DNA from: an uncultured Anaeromyxobacter sp.
GTDB taxonomy: Bacteria; Myxococcota; Myxococcia; Myxococcales; Anaeromyxobacteraceae
Assembly: GCA_903904005.1 (NCBI GenBank)
Contig: CAIVAR010000024.1
Location: 1-50,977, forward strand
DNA length: 50,977 nt
Direction: 5' to 3'
Within the stretch, counting starts at the first letter, position 1, and the number at the start of each line of letters is the position of its first letter. Of this stretch, positions 18,281-27,482 are shown one piece after another. The notes under the pieces are model-generated. The model saw only the letters and a list, made by a program, of their open reading frames with translations, was not told the origin of the DNA and searched no databases. The position numbers were made by a program, and so were the translations under genes.

Positions 18281-19759
18281 ATGGCGAAGTACGTCGTGGC
18301 CATCGACCAGGGCACCACCGGCACCACGGTGCTCGTCCTCGACAAGAAGCTCGCGGTGAAGGGCAAGGTCACGAGCGAGTTTCCCCAGCACTTCCCGAAG
18401 CCCGGCTGGGTGGAGCACGACCTCGAGGAGATCTGGGACTGCACCGTCTCCACGCTGCGCCGCGCGCTCTCCCGCGCCGGCGTCTCCGGCCGCGACGTCG
18501 CCGCGGTGGGCATCACCAACCAGCGGGAGACGGTGGCACTGTGGAGCCGGCGCAGCGACGCGCCGCTGGCCCGCGCCATCGTCTGGCAGGACCGACGCAC
18601 CGCCATCGACTGCCAGCGGCTCAAGGACGCCGGGCGCGAGCCCTGGATCCGCGAGCGCACCGGGCTCGTCCTCGACCCCTACTTCTCCGCGACCAAGATC
18701 CGCTGGCTGCTCGATCACGTGAAGGGGGCGCACCGGCGGGCCGAGAAGGGGGAGATCGCCTTCGGGACCATCGACACCTTCCTGGCCTGGCGGCTCACCG
18801 GCGGGAAGGCCCACGTCACCGACCCCTCCAACGCGAGCCGCACGTTGCTCATGAACCTGCGCACCCTCCGCTGGGATCCGGAGCTGCTCGACCTCTTCGG
18901 CGTCCCGGCCGCGATGCTCCCCGAGATCAAGATGAGCTCGGAGGTCTACGGGGTGACGAAGGGCTTGCGCGTCCTGCCCGACGGGGTGCCGGTGGCGGGC
19001 ATCGCCGGCGACCAGCAGGCGGCCCTCTTCGGCCAGGCCTGCTTCACCCCGGGTGACGCGAAGATCACCTACGGCACCGGCGCCTTCGTCCTCACCAACA
19101 CCGGCCCCGAGCCGGTGGCCTCGAAATTCGGCCTCCTCTCCACCGTGGCCTGGGCCATCCCGGGCGAGGTGGCGTACGCGCTGGAGGGCTCGGCCTTCAT
19201 CGCCGGTGCGGCGGTGCAGTGGCTGCGCGACGGGCTCGGGATCATCGGCTCGGCGAAGGAGGTCGAGGCGCTGGCCCGCAGCGTTCCCGACACCGGCGGC
19301 GTGGTCTTCGTGCCGGCGCTCACCGGCCTGGGCGCCCCCCACTGGCGGGCCGACGCCCGCGGCGTCATCGCCGGGATCGACCGCGGCACCCGGGCCGGCC
19401 ACATCGCCCGGGCCGCGCTGGAGGGGATCGCGCTCGAGGTCTTCGACCTCGTCGCCGCCATGCGCCAGGAGGTCCCGCACCGCCCCTCGGCCACCAAGGT
19501 GGACGGCGGCGCATGCAAGAACGATCTGCTCATGCAGCTGCAGGCCGACCTGCTCGAGACGCCGGTCATCCGCCCCAAGATGGTGGAGACCACCGCGCTC
19601 GGCGCCGCCTTCCTGGCCGGCCTCGCTGTGGGCTACTGGAAGTCGCGCGACGAGATCGGCCGCGCCTGGAAGATGGACCGGAAGTTCACGCCCCGGATGA
19701 GCGGGGCGGCGCGCGACCGGATGCACGCCCGGTGGAAGTGGGCGCTCGAACGGGCCTGA
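18281..19759 (+). CDS. glpK: Glycerol kinase
   Basis: 492 residues, normal length. Phosphorylates glycerol to glycerol-3-phosphate for catabolism or phospholipid synthesis. The FGGY-family signatures are clear: AIDQGTTGTTVLVLD at the N-terminus, ITNQRETVALW, YGTGAFVLTNTG, ATKVDGGACKNDLLMQLQAD and TTALGAAFLAGLAVGYW. AGAGGTG just before the ATG is a good ribosome-binding site. It is coupled to the esterase upstream, and its last 74 bases overlap the end of the convergent glycosyltransferase gene. Confidence 0.95.
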   Translation: MAKYVVAIDQGTTGTTVLVLDKKLAVKGKVTSEFPQHFPKPGWVEHDLEEIWDCTVSTLRRALSRAGVSGRDVAAVGITNQRETVALWSRRSDAPLARAIVWQDRRTAIDCQRLKDAGREPWIRERTGLVLDPYFSATKIRWLLDHVKGAHRRAEKGEIAFGTIDTFLAWRLTGGKAHVTDPSNASRTLLMNLRTLRWDPELLDLFGVPAAMLPEIKMSSEVYGVTKGLRVLPDGVPVAGIAGDQQAALFGQACFTPGDAKITYGTGAFVLTNTGPEPVASKFGLLSTVAWAIPGEVAYALEGSAFIAGAAVQWLRDGLGIIGSAKEVEALARSVPDTGGVVFVPALTGLGAPHWRADARGVIAGIDRGTRAGHIARAALEGIALEVFDLVAAMRQEVPHRPSATKVDGGACKNDLLMQLQADLLETPVIRPKMVETTALGAAFLAGLAVGYWKSRDEIGRAWKMDRKFTPRMSGAARDRMHARWKWALERA

Positions 19760-20666
19760 GCCGGGTCACCTTCCAGAAGGCTCGGGCGACGCGCACCGGC
19801 AGGCAGTTCACCAGGAACTGGGCGTTCTCGGTGGCCCGGTCGGCGTCGGCCTGGATGGCCAGGTCGGGCGGGTGCACGAGCGGGAAGGTCATGGCCTCGA
19901 CCGGCATCTCGGCGAAACGGTTGGGGCGCCGCGTCCGGGTCCCGTCCGGGCCGAAGCCGATGTTCGAGACCAGGTTCACCGCTGGTGTGAGGGAGAGCCC
20001 GCCGGAGGCGTGGCAGGCGAAGGCCAGCTGGTAGTCCCAGGTGTCGAAGGCGCCGCTCCAGGTCCGCTCGTACATCTGCTCCCAGAAGCGTCGGACCCAG
20101 GCGCGCGGGAAGGCCTTCGCGGCCCAGCCCTCATCGCGCAGCGCCGGCCACCGGGCCATGGCGACGTCGTAGCGGCTCCAGGCCCGCCGCCAGGAAGCCC
20201 AGCCCCAGACATGGGGGTACCGGGAGACGAAGTAGCTCGCCGGGCCGAAGCGGCGGCCGAAGTTGAAGTTCGACCCCGAGACGAACATCACCCGCTCGTC
20301 GTCGCGGTACCGGGCCAGCAGTTCCTCGCAGTAGCGGAAGAAGGTGGGGTGGGGGAGGCAGTCGTCCTCGAGGACGATGGCCTCCTCGGCCCGGGAGAAG
20401 ACCCAGTCGAGGCCCGAGGAGAGGCGCCGCCGACAGCCCAGGTTCACCTCGGAGAAGGAGGTCTCGACCTCGCACGGCCAGTCGACCCGGTCGACCACCG
20501 ACCGGGCCTCACGGCACAGATCTGCCTCCCCCGGACGGTCGGCCCGGGGGCCATCGGCGACCACGAGCAGCCGCGCCGGACGGGCCTCGCGGATGGCTGC
20601 GAAGACCCGCGCGGTGGTGGCCGGCCGGTTGAAGAGGAGCAGGGCGACGGGGGTGGAAAGGCTCAC
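19686..20666 (-). CDS. Glycosyltransferase (GT-A fold, GT2-like)
   Basis: 326 residues from a GTG that overlaps the radA stop by 4 bases (GTGA). The N-terminus VALLLFNRPATTARVFAAI and VLEDDCLPHPTFFRYCEELL (with acidic residues E100-D102) are typical of GT-A transferases that add sugars to surface glycans. YPHVWGWASWRRAW and WDYQLAFACHASGG are conserved in the same group. The C-terminal ~25 residues are low complexity and lie across the end of glpK (74-base overlap). The acceptor is unknown; coupling to radA is probably only positional. Confidence 0.8.
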   Translation of the reverse strand: MSLSTPVALLLFNRPATTARVFAAIREARPARLLVVADGPRADRPGEADLCREARSVVDRVDWPCEVETSFSEVNLGCRRRLSSGLDWVFSRAEEAIVLEDDCLPHPTFFRYCEELLARYRDDERVMFVSGSNFNFGRRFGPASYFVSRYPHVWGWASWRRAWSRYDVAMARWPALRDEGWAAKAFPRAWVRRFWEQMYERTWSGAFDTWDYQLAFACHASGGLSLTPAVNLVSNIGFGPDGTRTRRPNRFAEMPVEAMTFPLVHPPDLAIQADADRATENAQFLVNCLPVRVARAFWKVTRLRPVRAPTSTGRASGRAPPRSSGA

Positions 20667-22042
20667 AGGAGCGATTGTAGCGCCTCCTCGACCGTCTCCA
20701 CGCCCACGACCTCCATGCCCTTGGGGGCCTCGGCATGGCGTGCGTTCCCCTTCGGCACGACGGCGCGCCGGAAGCCGAGCCGGGCCGCCTCGGAGAGCCG
20801 GGCCTCGCCCTGCGCCACCGCCCGCACCTCGCCGGCCAGACCCACCTCGCCGAGCACCAGCGTGCGCGCGTCGATCACCTTGTCGCGGAACGACGACGCG
20901 AGCGCCGCCACCGTGGCGAGGTCGGCGGCAGGGTCCTCGAGGGTCAAGCCGCCGGCCACGTTCACGAAGAGGTCGCAGCCCAGGATGTCGAGCCCGACCT
21001 TCTTCTCGAGCACCGCGGCGAGAAGCGCCACCCGCGACGGATCGAGCCCCAGCGCGGTGCGGCGCGGTGTGCCGAAGCCGGTGGGGGCGACGAGGGCCTG
21101 GACCTCGACGAGGAGCGTGCGGGTGCCGGAGAGGGCCGCGGTGACGGCGCTGCCGGCCGCGTCCTGCGGCCGCTCGGCGAGGAACAGGGCCGACGGGTTC
21201 GCCACCTCGGCGAGCCCCTTCGCCTTCATCTCGAAGACGCCGATCTCGCTCGCCGAGCCGAAGCGGTTCTTGTGGGCGCGCAGCACGCGGTAGGGGTGGG
21301 CGCCGCCCCCCTCGAAGTAGAGCACCGTGTCGACGATGTGCTCGAGGACCCGCGGGCCGGCGATGGAGCCGTCCTTGGTGACGTGCCCGACGAGGAAGAC
21401 CGGCGTCTCGGTGGTCTTGGCGTAGCCCATGAGCCGCGCCGCCACCTCGCGGATCTGGGTGACCGTGCCGGGCGCCGAGGAGAGCTCGGGCAAGTACTGG
21501 GTCTGGATGGAGTCGACCGCCAGGATGGCCGGCTGGAGCTGGGTGGCGATCTGGAGCACGCGGGAGGCGTCGGTCTCGGCGAGCAGGTGGAGGTTCTCGG
21601 CGTCGACCCCGAGCCGGTCGGCCCGGAGCTTCACCTGCCGTGCGGATTCCTCGCCCGAGACGTAGAGCACGGGGCGGCCGGAGAGCTGCTTTGCCAGCCG
21701 GTCGAGCGCGGTGAGGAGCAGGGTGCTCTTGCCGATGCCCGGGTCGCCGCCGAGGAGCGCCAGCATCCCGGGGACCACCCCGCCGCCGAGCACACGGTCG
21801 AGCTCGCCGATGCCGGTCTTGACCCGCTCCTCCTCGCTCGCCACCACCTCCCGCAGCCGGATGGGCTTCGCCGCGGCGCCGTGGGACGGTCCGCGCGGCG
21901 CACCCCGCGTCTCCTCCACGACCTCCTCGTGCAGGGTGTTCCAGCGGTGGCAGGAGGGGCACTGGCCCAGCCACTTCGGCGAGGAATGGCCGCATTCGGC
22001 GCAGGCGTAGACCGTCTTTGGCCGGGGGGCGGGGCGGGACAT
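20663..22042 (-). CDS. radA: DNA repair protein RadA/Sms
   Basis: 459 residues, normal length. Hexameric ATPase that promotes branch migration during recombination. The N-terminal zinc finger uses C14, C17, C28 and C31. Walker A GGDPGIGKST (98-107), the RadA-specific HKNRFGS motif and a C-terminal Lon-protease-like domain (GGLTLEDPAADLA..., EVGLAGEVRAVAQGEARL) are all present. It starts at the ATG at 22042 and is followed, with a 4-base overlap, by the glycosyltransferase gene. Confidence 0.95.
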   Translation of the reverse strand: MSRPAPRPKTVYACAECGHSSPKWLGQCPSCHRWNTLHEEVVEETRGAPRGPSHGAAAKPIRLREVVASEEERVKTGIGELDRVLGGGVVPGMLALLGGDPGIGKSTLLLTALDRLAKQLSGRPVLYVSGEESARQVKLRADRLGVDAENLHLLAETDASRVLQIATQLQPAILAVDSIQTQYLPELSSAPGTVTQIREVAARLMGYAKTTETPVFLVGHVTKDGSIAGPRVLEHIVDTVLYFEGGGAHPYRVLRAHKNRFGSASEIGVFEMKAKGLAEVANPSALFLAERPQDAAGSAVTAALSGTRTLLVEVQALVAPTGFGTPRRTALGLDPSRVALLAAVLEKKVGLDILGCDLFVNVAGGLTLEDPAADLATVAALASSFRDKVIDARTLVLGEVGLAGEVRAVAQGEARLSEAARLGFRRAVVPKGNARHAEAPKGMEVVGVETVEEALQSLL

Positions 22043-22093
22043 GGTTGGACCTTGCCATGCAAGGCTGACGCCGGGCGGGGCGTCGCCAGGAGG

Positions 22094-22312
22094 TCAACTC
22101 CCCGAAAATCCGACCGTCTCGATCCGGACGCTGGAACCGGTGCCATCCGGCTTGTAGTGAAGGATTTCCACGCCGATCACCCGACCCGAGGCGTCCTTCA
22201 TGTGAATGACCTCGTCCGGCGTCTCCTCGCAGATAGCCTCGCGGGAGGGATCGTCGATCCAGATCGTCAGGGTCTGGCCGGCTGTGTCGTGAATCAGTGT
22301 AATCGCGGCCAT
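22094..22312 (-). CDS. DUF2283 family small protein
   Basis: 72 residues. The stretch DTAGQTLTIWIDDPSREAICEETPDEVIHMKDASGRVIGVEIL is the DUF2283 pattern (a short beta-rich protein often coded next to small putative toxins). Its ATG lies inside the end of the upstream 95-residue gene (19-base overlap), so the two are translationally coupled. A role as partner or antitoxin of that protein is plausible, but not shown by the sequence. Confidence 0.75.
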   Translation of the reverse strand: MAAITLIHDTAGQTLTIWIDDPSREAICEETPDEVIHMKDASGRVIGVEILHYKPDGTGSSVRIETVGFSGS

Positions 22313-22581
22313 ACGAGCTCTCCGATCTTGATGGCATCCGTCGGGTAGGCGGTGATGAGGAACCCCCGGCGACCACTCACCTTGGCAACCGCGCAGAGCC
22401 ACCGGGGAAACTCGCCCCGGTAGAACAATAGCACCGCGGGGTCCTTGCGGCTGCGGCGGACCTGGTCCTCGCACCCACGGAGAACCGGGTGCTTTTCGGC
22501 GATGACCAGTTCCCAGTATCGGCGGGCGGCAATGATGGTGATGCCGAGCGGCGTGGTGACGTGGAAGAGCAGTTCGTCCAT
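22294..22581 (-). CDS. Small protein resembling a BECR-fold/PBECR2-type nuclease
   Basis: 95 residues from the ATG at 22581. The layout FHVTTPLGITIIAARRYWELVIAEKHPVLRG, VLLFYRGEFPRWLCAVAKV and GFLITAYPTDAIK resembles small proteins described as phage/BECR-like nucleases or toxin-like partners of DUF2283; candidate functional residues are H31, R34 and the YPTDAIK end. The match is from memory of family patterns and is not firm. It overlaps the DUF2283 gene by 19 bases and is divergent from bioB, with 97 bases between. Confidence 0.5.
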   Translation of the reverse strand: MDELLFHVTTPLGITIIAARRYWELVIAEKHPVLRGCEDQVRRSRKDPAVLLFYRGEFPRWLCAVAKVSGRRGFLITAYPTDAIKIGELVWPRLH

Positions 22582-22678
22582 CCGACCAAGGCCCTCAGCA
22601 CGCCTCGTGCCAGGGCCATTGTAAACCCCCGTTCCGCCCCCGGTTGACGACGCGCCGCCGGCGGGTATCCTGCCCGCC

Positions 22679-23764
22679 ATGTGCGAGACCCGCGCCGCGC
22701 TCCCCCCCGGAATCGAGCCCATCTCCGCCGAGGAGGCCCGCCGCCTCATCCAGCTCACCGCCGGCCCCGAGTTCGAGGCCCTGCTCGACCGCGCCGCCGC
22801 GATCCGGCACGCCGTCCACGGCGACGAGGTGAGCCTGTGCGGCATCACCAACGCGAAGTCGGGCTCCTGCCCCGAGGACTGTGGCTTCTGCTCCCAGTCG
22901 GCCCACTACCAGGAGGCCGACGCGCCGACCTACGCGCTCCTCACCGCCCGTGAGATCGTGGAGCAGGCCAAGGCCGCCGAGGCCGCCGGGGCCCGCGAGT
23001 TCTCCATCGTCTGCAGCGGCACCCGCATCTCGAAGGAGGAGGAGCTCTCGGTCATCGAGGAGGCCATCCGGCTCATCAAGGCCGAGACCACCGTGGAACC
23101 CTGCGCCTCGCTCGGCCTCATGCGGGAGCAGGACATCGCCCGGCTCCAGGCGGCCGGCCTCATGCACCTGCACCACAACCTCGAGACCGCCCCCAGCCAC
23201 TTCGACAAGGTCTGCACCACCCACACCTTCCAGGAGCAGATCGACACGGTCCGCACCGCCAAGGGCATGGGCATGAAGCTCTGCACCGGCGGCATCCTCG
23301 GCATGGGGGAATCGCCCGAGCAGCGGGTCGAGCTCGCCGAGGTGCTGCGCGACCTCGACGTCGACTGCGTGCCGGTGAACTTCCTGAACCCGCGCCCGGG
23401 CACGCCCATGGCCCACGTGAAGGCCATCACCGCCGAGGAGTGCCTGGCCGCCGTCGCCGTCTACCGACTCATGATGCCCACCGCCCACATCTTCGTGATG
23501 GGCGGACGGGAAGTGAACCTGGGCGGCCGGCAGGACGACATCTTCCGCGCCGGCGCCAACGGCACCATGGTGGGCAACTACCTCACCAGTGCGGGCAGGA
23601 CCCCCGAGCAGGTTATCGAGATGATCACCGGCCAGGGCATGAGCGTCCGCCCCACGCCCGACCCGGAGCACTGGGCCTTCCACGGCGACGCCCCCGCCGA
23701 GACCCGCTGGAACCGGCGCGTCACCGAGCCGGGGCGCCGCTCGCTGCGCGTCGTCCGCGGGTGA
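22679..23764 (+). CDS. bioB: Biotin synthase
   Basis: 361 residues. Radical-SAM enzyme inserting sulfur into dethiobiotin. The [4Fe-4S] motif is C64-x3-C68-x2-C71 in [18 protein letters not shown] and the HHNLETA and [10 protein letters not shown] segments are biotin-synthase specific. The N-terminus differs from E. coli BioB but fits the longer actinobacterial/deltaproteobacterial type. bioF starts 12 bases after its stop, forming a bioB-bioF operon; bioA and bioD are not in the window. Confidence 0.95.
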   Translation: MCETRAALPPGIEPISAEEARRLIQLTAGPEFEALLDRAAAIRHAVHGDEVSLCGITNAKSGSCPEDCGFCSQSAHYQEADAPTYALLTAREIVEQAKAAEAAGAREFSIVCSGTRISKEEELSVIEEAIRLIKAETTVEPCASLGLMREQDIARLQAAGLMHLHHNLETAPSHFDKVCTTHTFQEQIDTVRTAKGMGMKLCTGGILGMGESPEQRVELAEVLRDLDVDCVPVNFLNPRPGTPMAHVKAITAEECLAAVAVYRLMMPTAHIFVMGGREVNLGGRQDDIFRAGANGTMVGNYLTSAGRTPEQVIEMITGQGMSVRPTPDPEHWAFHGDAPAETRWNRRVTEPGRRSLRVVRG

Positions 23765-23776
23765 TAAAGTCGAAGG

Positions 23777-24970
23777 ATGCCAAACCGAGCGCTGGACTGG
23801 ATTCCCCAGGAACTCGCGGCCCTGGAGGCGAGGGGGCAGCGCCGCCGGCTCGAGCCCATAGCCGGGGCGCAGGGGCCCGTCGTCGAGATCGACGGCCGCC
23901 CGCTCGTGAACTTCTGCTCGAACGACTACCTCGGGCTCGCCAACCACCCCAGGCTGCGGCAGGCGATGGTCGACGCCGTGGAGCGCTACGGCGCCGGGGC
24001 GGGCGCGGCCCGGCTCCTGGTGGGAGACCTCGCGCTGCATCACGCCCTCGAGGAGCGGCTCGCGCGTTTCAAGGGCACCGAGTCGGCGCTCCTCTTCTCG
24101 TCGGGCTACCACGCCAACGCCGGCGTGCTGGGCGCCCTCGCCGGTCCGGGCGACGCCATCTTCTCCGACGCCTGGAACCACGCCTCCATCATCGACGGCT
24201 GCCGCCTGTCCGGCGCCGACGTCCACGTCTACCCGCACCTCGACGCGGACGGGCTCGGCAAGCTCCTTGCCGCCTCGAAGGCGCGCCGGCGGCTCGTCGT
24301 CACCGACGCCATCTTCAGCATGGACGGCGACGCGGCCCCGCTCGTCGAGATCGTGGAGCTCTGCGAGCGGCACGGCGCGATGCTCTACCTCGACGAGGCC
24401 CACTCCACGGGCGTGCTCGGGGCGACGGGCGGTGGTCTCGCCGAGGCGCTGGGGGTCAGCGGCAGGGTCGACGTGCTCATGGGCACGCTCGGCAAGGCGC
24501 TGGGGAGCTATGGCGCCTTCGTGGCCGGGTCACGTGCCCTCACCAACTGGCTCGTCGGCACGTCCCGCACCTTCATCTTCACCACCGCGCTGCCCCCCGC
24601 CACCTGCGCCGCCTCCATCGCCGCCCTCGACGTCCTCGCGGAGGAGCCGGAGCGGCTTGCGCATCTCGACGCGCTCAGCGCGCGGATGAAGGCGGGGCTC
24701 GAGGCGCTGGGGTTCCCGGTGCGCGACGTGGTCGGGCCCATCTTCCCGGTGATGCTCGTTGAGGAGGCACGCGCGCTCGAGGCGTCACGGGGGCTCCGCG
24801 AGCACGGTTACCTCGCGAAGGCCATCCGGCCCCCCACCGTGCCGCGCGGCACGAGCCGGCTGCGGGTCTCCCTCACGGCGAGTCACACGTTCGAGCAGGT
24901 GGACGGGTTCCTGGCGGCGCTCCGGAAGGACGATCCGGGTGGACGGCGGACGGGTCCCCGGACGACCTAA
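23777..24970 (+). CDS. bioF: 8-amino-7-oxononanoate synthase
   Basis: 397 residues. PLP enzyme joining pimeloyl-ACP (or -CoA) and alanine early in biotin synthesis. LVNFCSNDYLGLANHP is the N-terminal family signature; DEAHSTGVLG and the PLP lysine K240 in MGTLGKALGSYG are present. Length is normal. It follows bioB by 12 bases. The related 2-amino-3-ketobutyrate CoA ligase has a similar fold; the bioB linkage favours BioF. Its end overlaps the convergent MdcG-like gene by 4 bases. Confidence 0.93.
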   Translation: MPNRALDWIPQELAALEARGQRRRLEPIAGAQGPVVEIDGRPLVNFCSNDYLGLANHPRLRQAMVDAVERYGAGAGAARLLVGDLALHHALEERLARFKGTESALLFSSGYHANAGVLGALAGPGDAIFSDAWNHASIIDGCRLSGADVHVYPHLDADGLGKLLAASKARRRLVVTDAIFSMDGDAAPLVEIVELCERHGAMLYLDEAHSTGVLGATGGGLAEALGVSGRVDVLMGTLGKALGSYGAFVAGSRALTNWLVGTSRTFIFTTALPPATCAASIAALDVLAEEPERLAHLDALSARMKAGLEALGFPVRDVVGPIFPVMLVEEARALEASRGLREHGYLAKAIRPPTVPRGTSRLRVSLTASHTFEQVDGFLAALRKDDPGGRRTGPRTT

Positions 24971-25641
24971 CCGCGCAGCCCGGCGAGCAGCCGCTCCACG
25001 TCCACGACCGCCTCGTTCGCCCCGCTCCGGACGAGAACGCGGCGCCTCCCGTGGGCCAGGTCGCGCCAGGCGACGGCGTCGTTCCACCCCAGCACCGCCT
25101 CCCCGGCCAGGGGCGGCCCGTCCCAGCCGTCCCGCAGCCGGAGCAGGGCCAGGATCGCCCCCAGCTGCTGCCGCGTGGAGGGACGGAAGACGAGCTCGAC
25201 CGCCGAGCGGGGCGTCACGTAGGGCTCGCCGGTGAGGTGCTGCCAGGCGAGCGGGCCCGTGACCGAGAGTGGAGCGCCCTCGGCGGTGGCGGCGCGGTCG
25301 AGCTCCTCGAGGGGCGGCCGCCAGGCCGGCGGCGCGCTGGGAATGGCCTCGGCGAGCGGCAGCGGCGGGGCGAGCCGGGCGATGGCCGCCCGGCCGACCG
25401 GGAACCGGAGCGCGGCGTACCAGCGCGCGGCGGGGAGGGTCACCGAGAGTTCCACCCGGGTCGCGTCGCCCGCGGTACCGCCAGCGGCGCCGCACACCAT
25501 GGCCGGGAGCCCCCGGGAGAACCACTCCCCGAGCGCGGCCTGGGCCTCGAGGGAGATCGGCGCGGCGACGTGGAGCTTCCACGAGGGCGAGAGCCAGGCA
25601 CGCTGGTGCCGCGACGGCCGCCCGTGGAGATCGGCGTTCAC
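24967..25641 (-). CDS. MdcG-like protein (malonate decarboxylase holo-ACP synthase family), degenerate motif
   Basis: 224 residues. The N-terminus SRHQRAWLSPSW, the middle GPLAWQHLTGEPYV (129-142) and the end DAVAWRDL...RVLVRS (188-206) follow the MdcG layout (RHDLxWL, GSLAWQxLTGxxYV, xxVAWREL, RVLVK). MdcG transfers the phosphoribosyl-dephospho-CoA group to the malonate decarboxylase acyl carrier protein. Here the catalytic GS reads GP (129-130) and the nucleotidyltransferase SDLDL motif reads SAVEL (146-150), so both usual Asp are missing. No other mdc gene is in the window. It is convergent with bioF and close to ilvA. Possibly inactive or repurposed. Confidence 0.65.
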   Translation of the reverse strand: MNADLHGRPSRHQRAWLSPSWKLHVAAPISLEAQAALGEWFSRGLPAMVCGAAGGTAGDATRVELSVTLPAARWYAALRFPVGRAAIARLAPPLPLAEAIPSAPPAWRPPLEELDRAATAEGAPLSVTGPLAWQHLTGEPYVTPRSAVELVFRPSTRQQLGAILALLRLRDGWDGPPLAGEAVLGWNDAVAWRDLAHGRRRVLVRSGANEAVVDVERLLAGLRG

Positions 25642-25650
25642 CCGGAGACA

Positions 25651-26856
25651 CTACACCAGATCGACCTGGTACCCGTGCCCCCTCAAGCCCGCCAGGATCT
25701 CCTCCACGTGCTCCGGCCCGCGGGTCTCCAGCGTGAGCAGCAGCGTCGTGTCCCCGAACTTCTCGGAAAAGGCCCGGGAATGGTGCACCTCGATGACGTT
25801 CGCCCGCAGCCCCGAGATGATCCCGGACACGATGGTGAGCTGGCCGGGCTTGTCGAGCAAGCGGATGTTTACGCGCACCAGCCGGCCGTCCTTCACGAGG
25901 CCGCGCTCGATGACCCGGGCCACCACGTTCACGTCGATGTTGCCCCCGGATATCACCGAGCAGACCCGCTTGCCGGCGAGCTTCGGGAGCTTGTGGTGCA
26001 TGAGCGCCGCCACCGCCACGGCCCCCGCCCCCTCGGCAACCGTCTTCTCCTTCTCGAGGAGGTAGAGGATGGCCGACGCGATCTCCTCCTCGGTGACGGT
26101 GACGATCTCGTCCACCAGGGACTGGACGTGCTCGAAGGTGATCTCGCCGGCCCGCTTCACGGCGATCCCGTCGGCGATGGTCGAGGCGGCCTCCAGGGTG
26201 ACGAGCTCGCCCGCCTCCACCGCGGCCTGCATGCAGGCGAGCACCTCGGCCTCCACCCCGATCACCTTCACGTGGGGTGCGAGCGCCTTCACCGCCACGG
26301 CCACGCCGGAGACGAGCCCGCCGCCCCCCACCGGCACGAGCACCGCGTCGAGCCCGGGGACCTGCTCCACCACCTCGAGCCCGAGCGTCCCCTGGCCGGC
26401 GATCACCACCTCGTCGTCGAAGGGGTGGACGAAGGTGAGCCCCTCCTCCCGCTCCATCCGGCGGGCCTCCAGGTAGGCCTCGTCGTAGCTCGTCCCGGCG
26501 AGCACCACCCGCGCCCCGTGGCCGCGCGTGTTGGCGACCTTCATGATGGGCGTGGTCTCGGGCATGACGATGGTGGCCGACACCCCGAGCCGCCCGGCGT
26601 GGTAGGCGACCGCCTGGGCGTGGTTGCCGGCCGAGGCGGCGATGAGGCCGCGGGCTCGCTCCGCCGGGCTCAAGGTCAGGAGCTTGTTGAGCGCGCCCCG
26701 TTCCTTGTAGGCCCCCGTCATCTGGAGGTTGTCGAGCTTCAGGAACGCCTGCACGCCCGAGACCCGGGAGAGGGTCTCGGTGCGGGCGCATGGCGACAGG
26801 TAGATCGAATCGCGGACGCGTTCCCGCGCCGCCAGGACGTCCTCGAGGGTGACCAC
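25651..26856 (-). CDS. ilvA: Threonine ammonia-lyase with C-terminal ACT domain
   Basis: 401 residues. PLP enzyme converting threonine to 2-oxobutanoate. K51 in MTGAYKERGALNKL binds PLP; SAGNHAQAVAYHA and VPVGGGGLVSG are fold-type II landmarks. A C-terminal ACT domain (about 325-401, LVRVNIRLLDKPGQLTIVSG...) marks the single-ACT (about 400-residue) group, which may be catabolic or biosynthetic. It starts at the ATG at 26856, 10 bases after the end of the LuxR-type regulator gene on the same strand, so a shared transcript is likely. The ltaE gene at the left also uses threonine but is not linked. Confidence 0.92.
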   Translation of the reverse strand: MVTLEDVLAARERVRDSIYLSPCARTETLSRVSGVQAFLKLDNLQMTGAYKERGALNKLLTLSPAERARGLIAASAGNHAQAVAYHAGRLGVSATIVMPETTPIMKVANTRGHGARVVLAGTSYDEAYLEARRMEREEGLTFVHPFDDEVVIAGQGTLGLEVVEQVPGLDAVLVPVGGGGLVSGVAVAVKALAPHVKVIGVEAEVLACMQAAVEAGELVTLEAASTIADGIAVKRAGEITFEHVQSLVDEIVTVTEEEIASAILYLLEKEKTVAEGAGAVAVAALMHHKLPKLAGKRVCSVISGGNIDVNVVARVIERGLVKDGRLVRVNIRLLDKPGQLTIVSGIISGLRANVIEVHHSRAFSEKFGDTTLLLTLETRGPEHVEEILAGLRGHGYQVDLV

Positions 26857-26866
26857 GAAGCCGAAG

Positions 26867-27388
26867 CTACCGGCTCGAGAGGCGCCGCGCCAGTTCGACC
26901 CGGTTCCGGACGCCCAGCTTGTCGAAGATGGTCTTCAGGTGGCTCTTCACCGTCTGTGGCGCGATGGTGAGCCGCTCGGCGACCTCGCGGCTGCGCAGCC
27001 CGTCGGCGACGAGCAGCGCCACCTCGCGCTCCCGCTGCGTGAGGCCGTCGGAGGTGGCCTCCTCGACCACCGCCGGGCTCTCCACCACGCCGGGCAGGAG
27101 CTCCCGCCACAGGTGGAACTGGGTGCGCCCCTTGCCGACCGCGGTGGCCTCGACCCGGAGCCGCTCGCCGGCGTGCTCCATGATGAGCGTCCGGCGAACG
27201 CCCGGCGGACCTGCCTGGGCGCCGTCTGAGAGCCCCCTCAATTCTGCCGGAAGCCCCACGCCCTCGGCCGCATCCGGCCAGAAAGCCCGCAGCATCTCCT
27301 CACCCGATCGGTCGCAGTGCAGCGCCCCGTCGCCGTCCGAATGCGCAGACGAACCCCTGGGCAGCAACCTTGCGTTCGCTCTCATCAT
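26867..27388 (-). CDS. LuxR-type transcriptional regulator
   Basis: 173 residues. The C-terminal half (115-170) is a GerE/LuxR helix-turn-helix: LTQREREVALLVADGLRSREVAERL, TVKSHLKTIFDKLGVRNRVEL. The N-terminal ~100 residues look like a small PAS-like or sensor domain; no phosphoacceptor receiver domain is seen. It lies just upstream of ilvA on the same strand and is divergent from the MFS transporter at 27507, so it may control either. Two adjacent ATGs (27388 and 27385) are possible starts. Confidence 0.8.
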   Translation of the reverse strand: MMRANARLLPRGSSAHSDGDGALHCDRSGEEMLRAFWPDAAEGVGLPAELRGLSDGAQAGPPGVRRTLIMEHAGERLRVEATAVGKGRTQFHLWRELLPGVVESPAVVEEATSDGLTQREREVALLVADGLRSREVAERLTIAPQTVKSHLKTIFDKLGVRNRVELARRLSSR

Positions 27389-27452
27389 GGCTCGTCCCCC
27401 CTACCGGTTGCCATCACACGATGTAATCTATCACCTACACCCACCTTTGGGA

Positions 27453-27482
27453 GGGACGATTCCCCTGAACTGGGGATGTCCC
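27453..27482. promoter_or_regulatory. Imperfect inverted repeat in the regulator/MFS divergent region
   Basis: GGGAC...TCCCC-TGAACT-GGGGA...GTCCC forms a nested hairpin or dyad in the 118-base gap between the divergent LuxR-type regulator and MFS genes, 25 bases before the MFS start. It could be an operator for the adjacent regulator or a leader hairpin. Symmetry is incomplete, so this is tentative. Confidence 0.3.
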
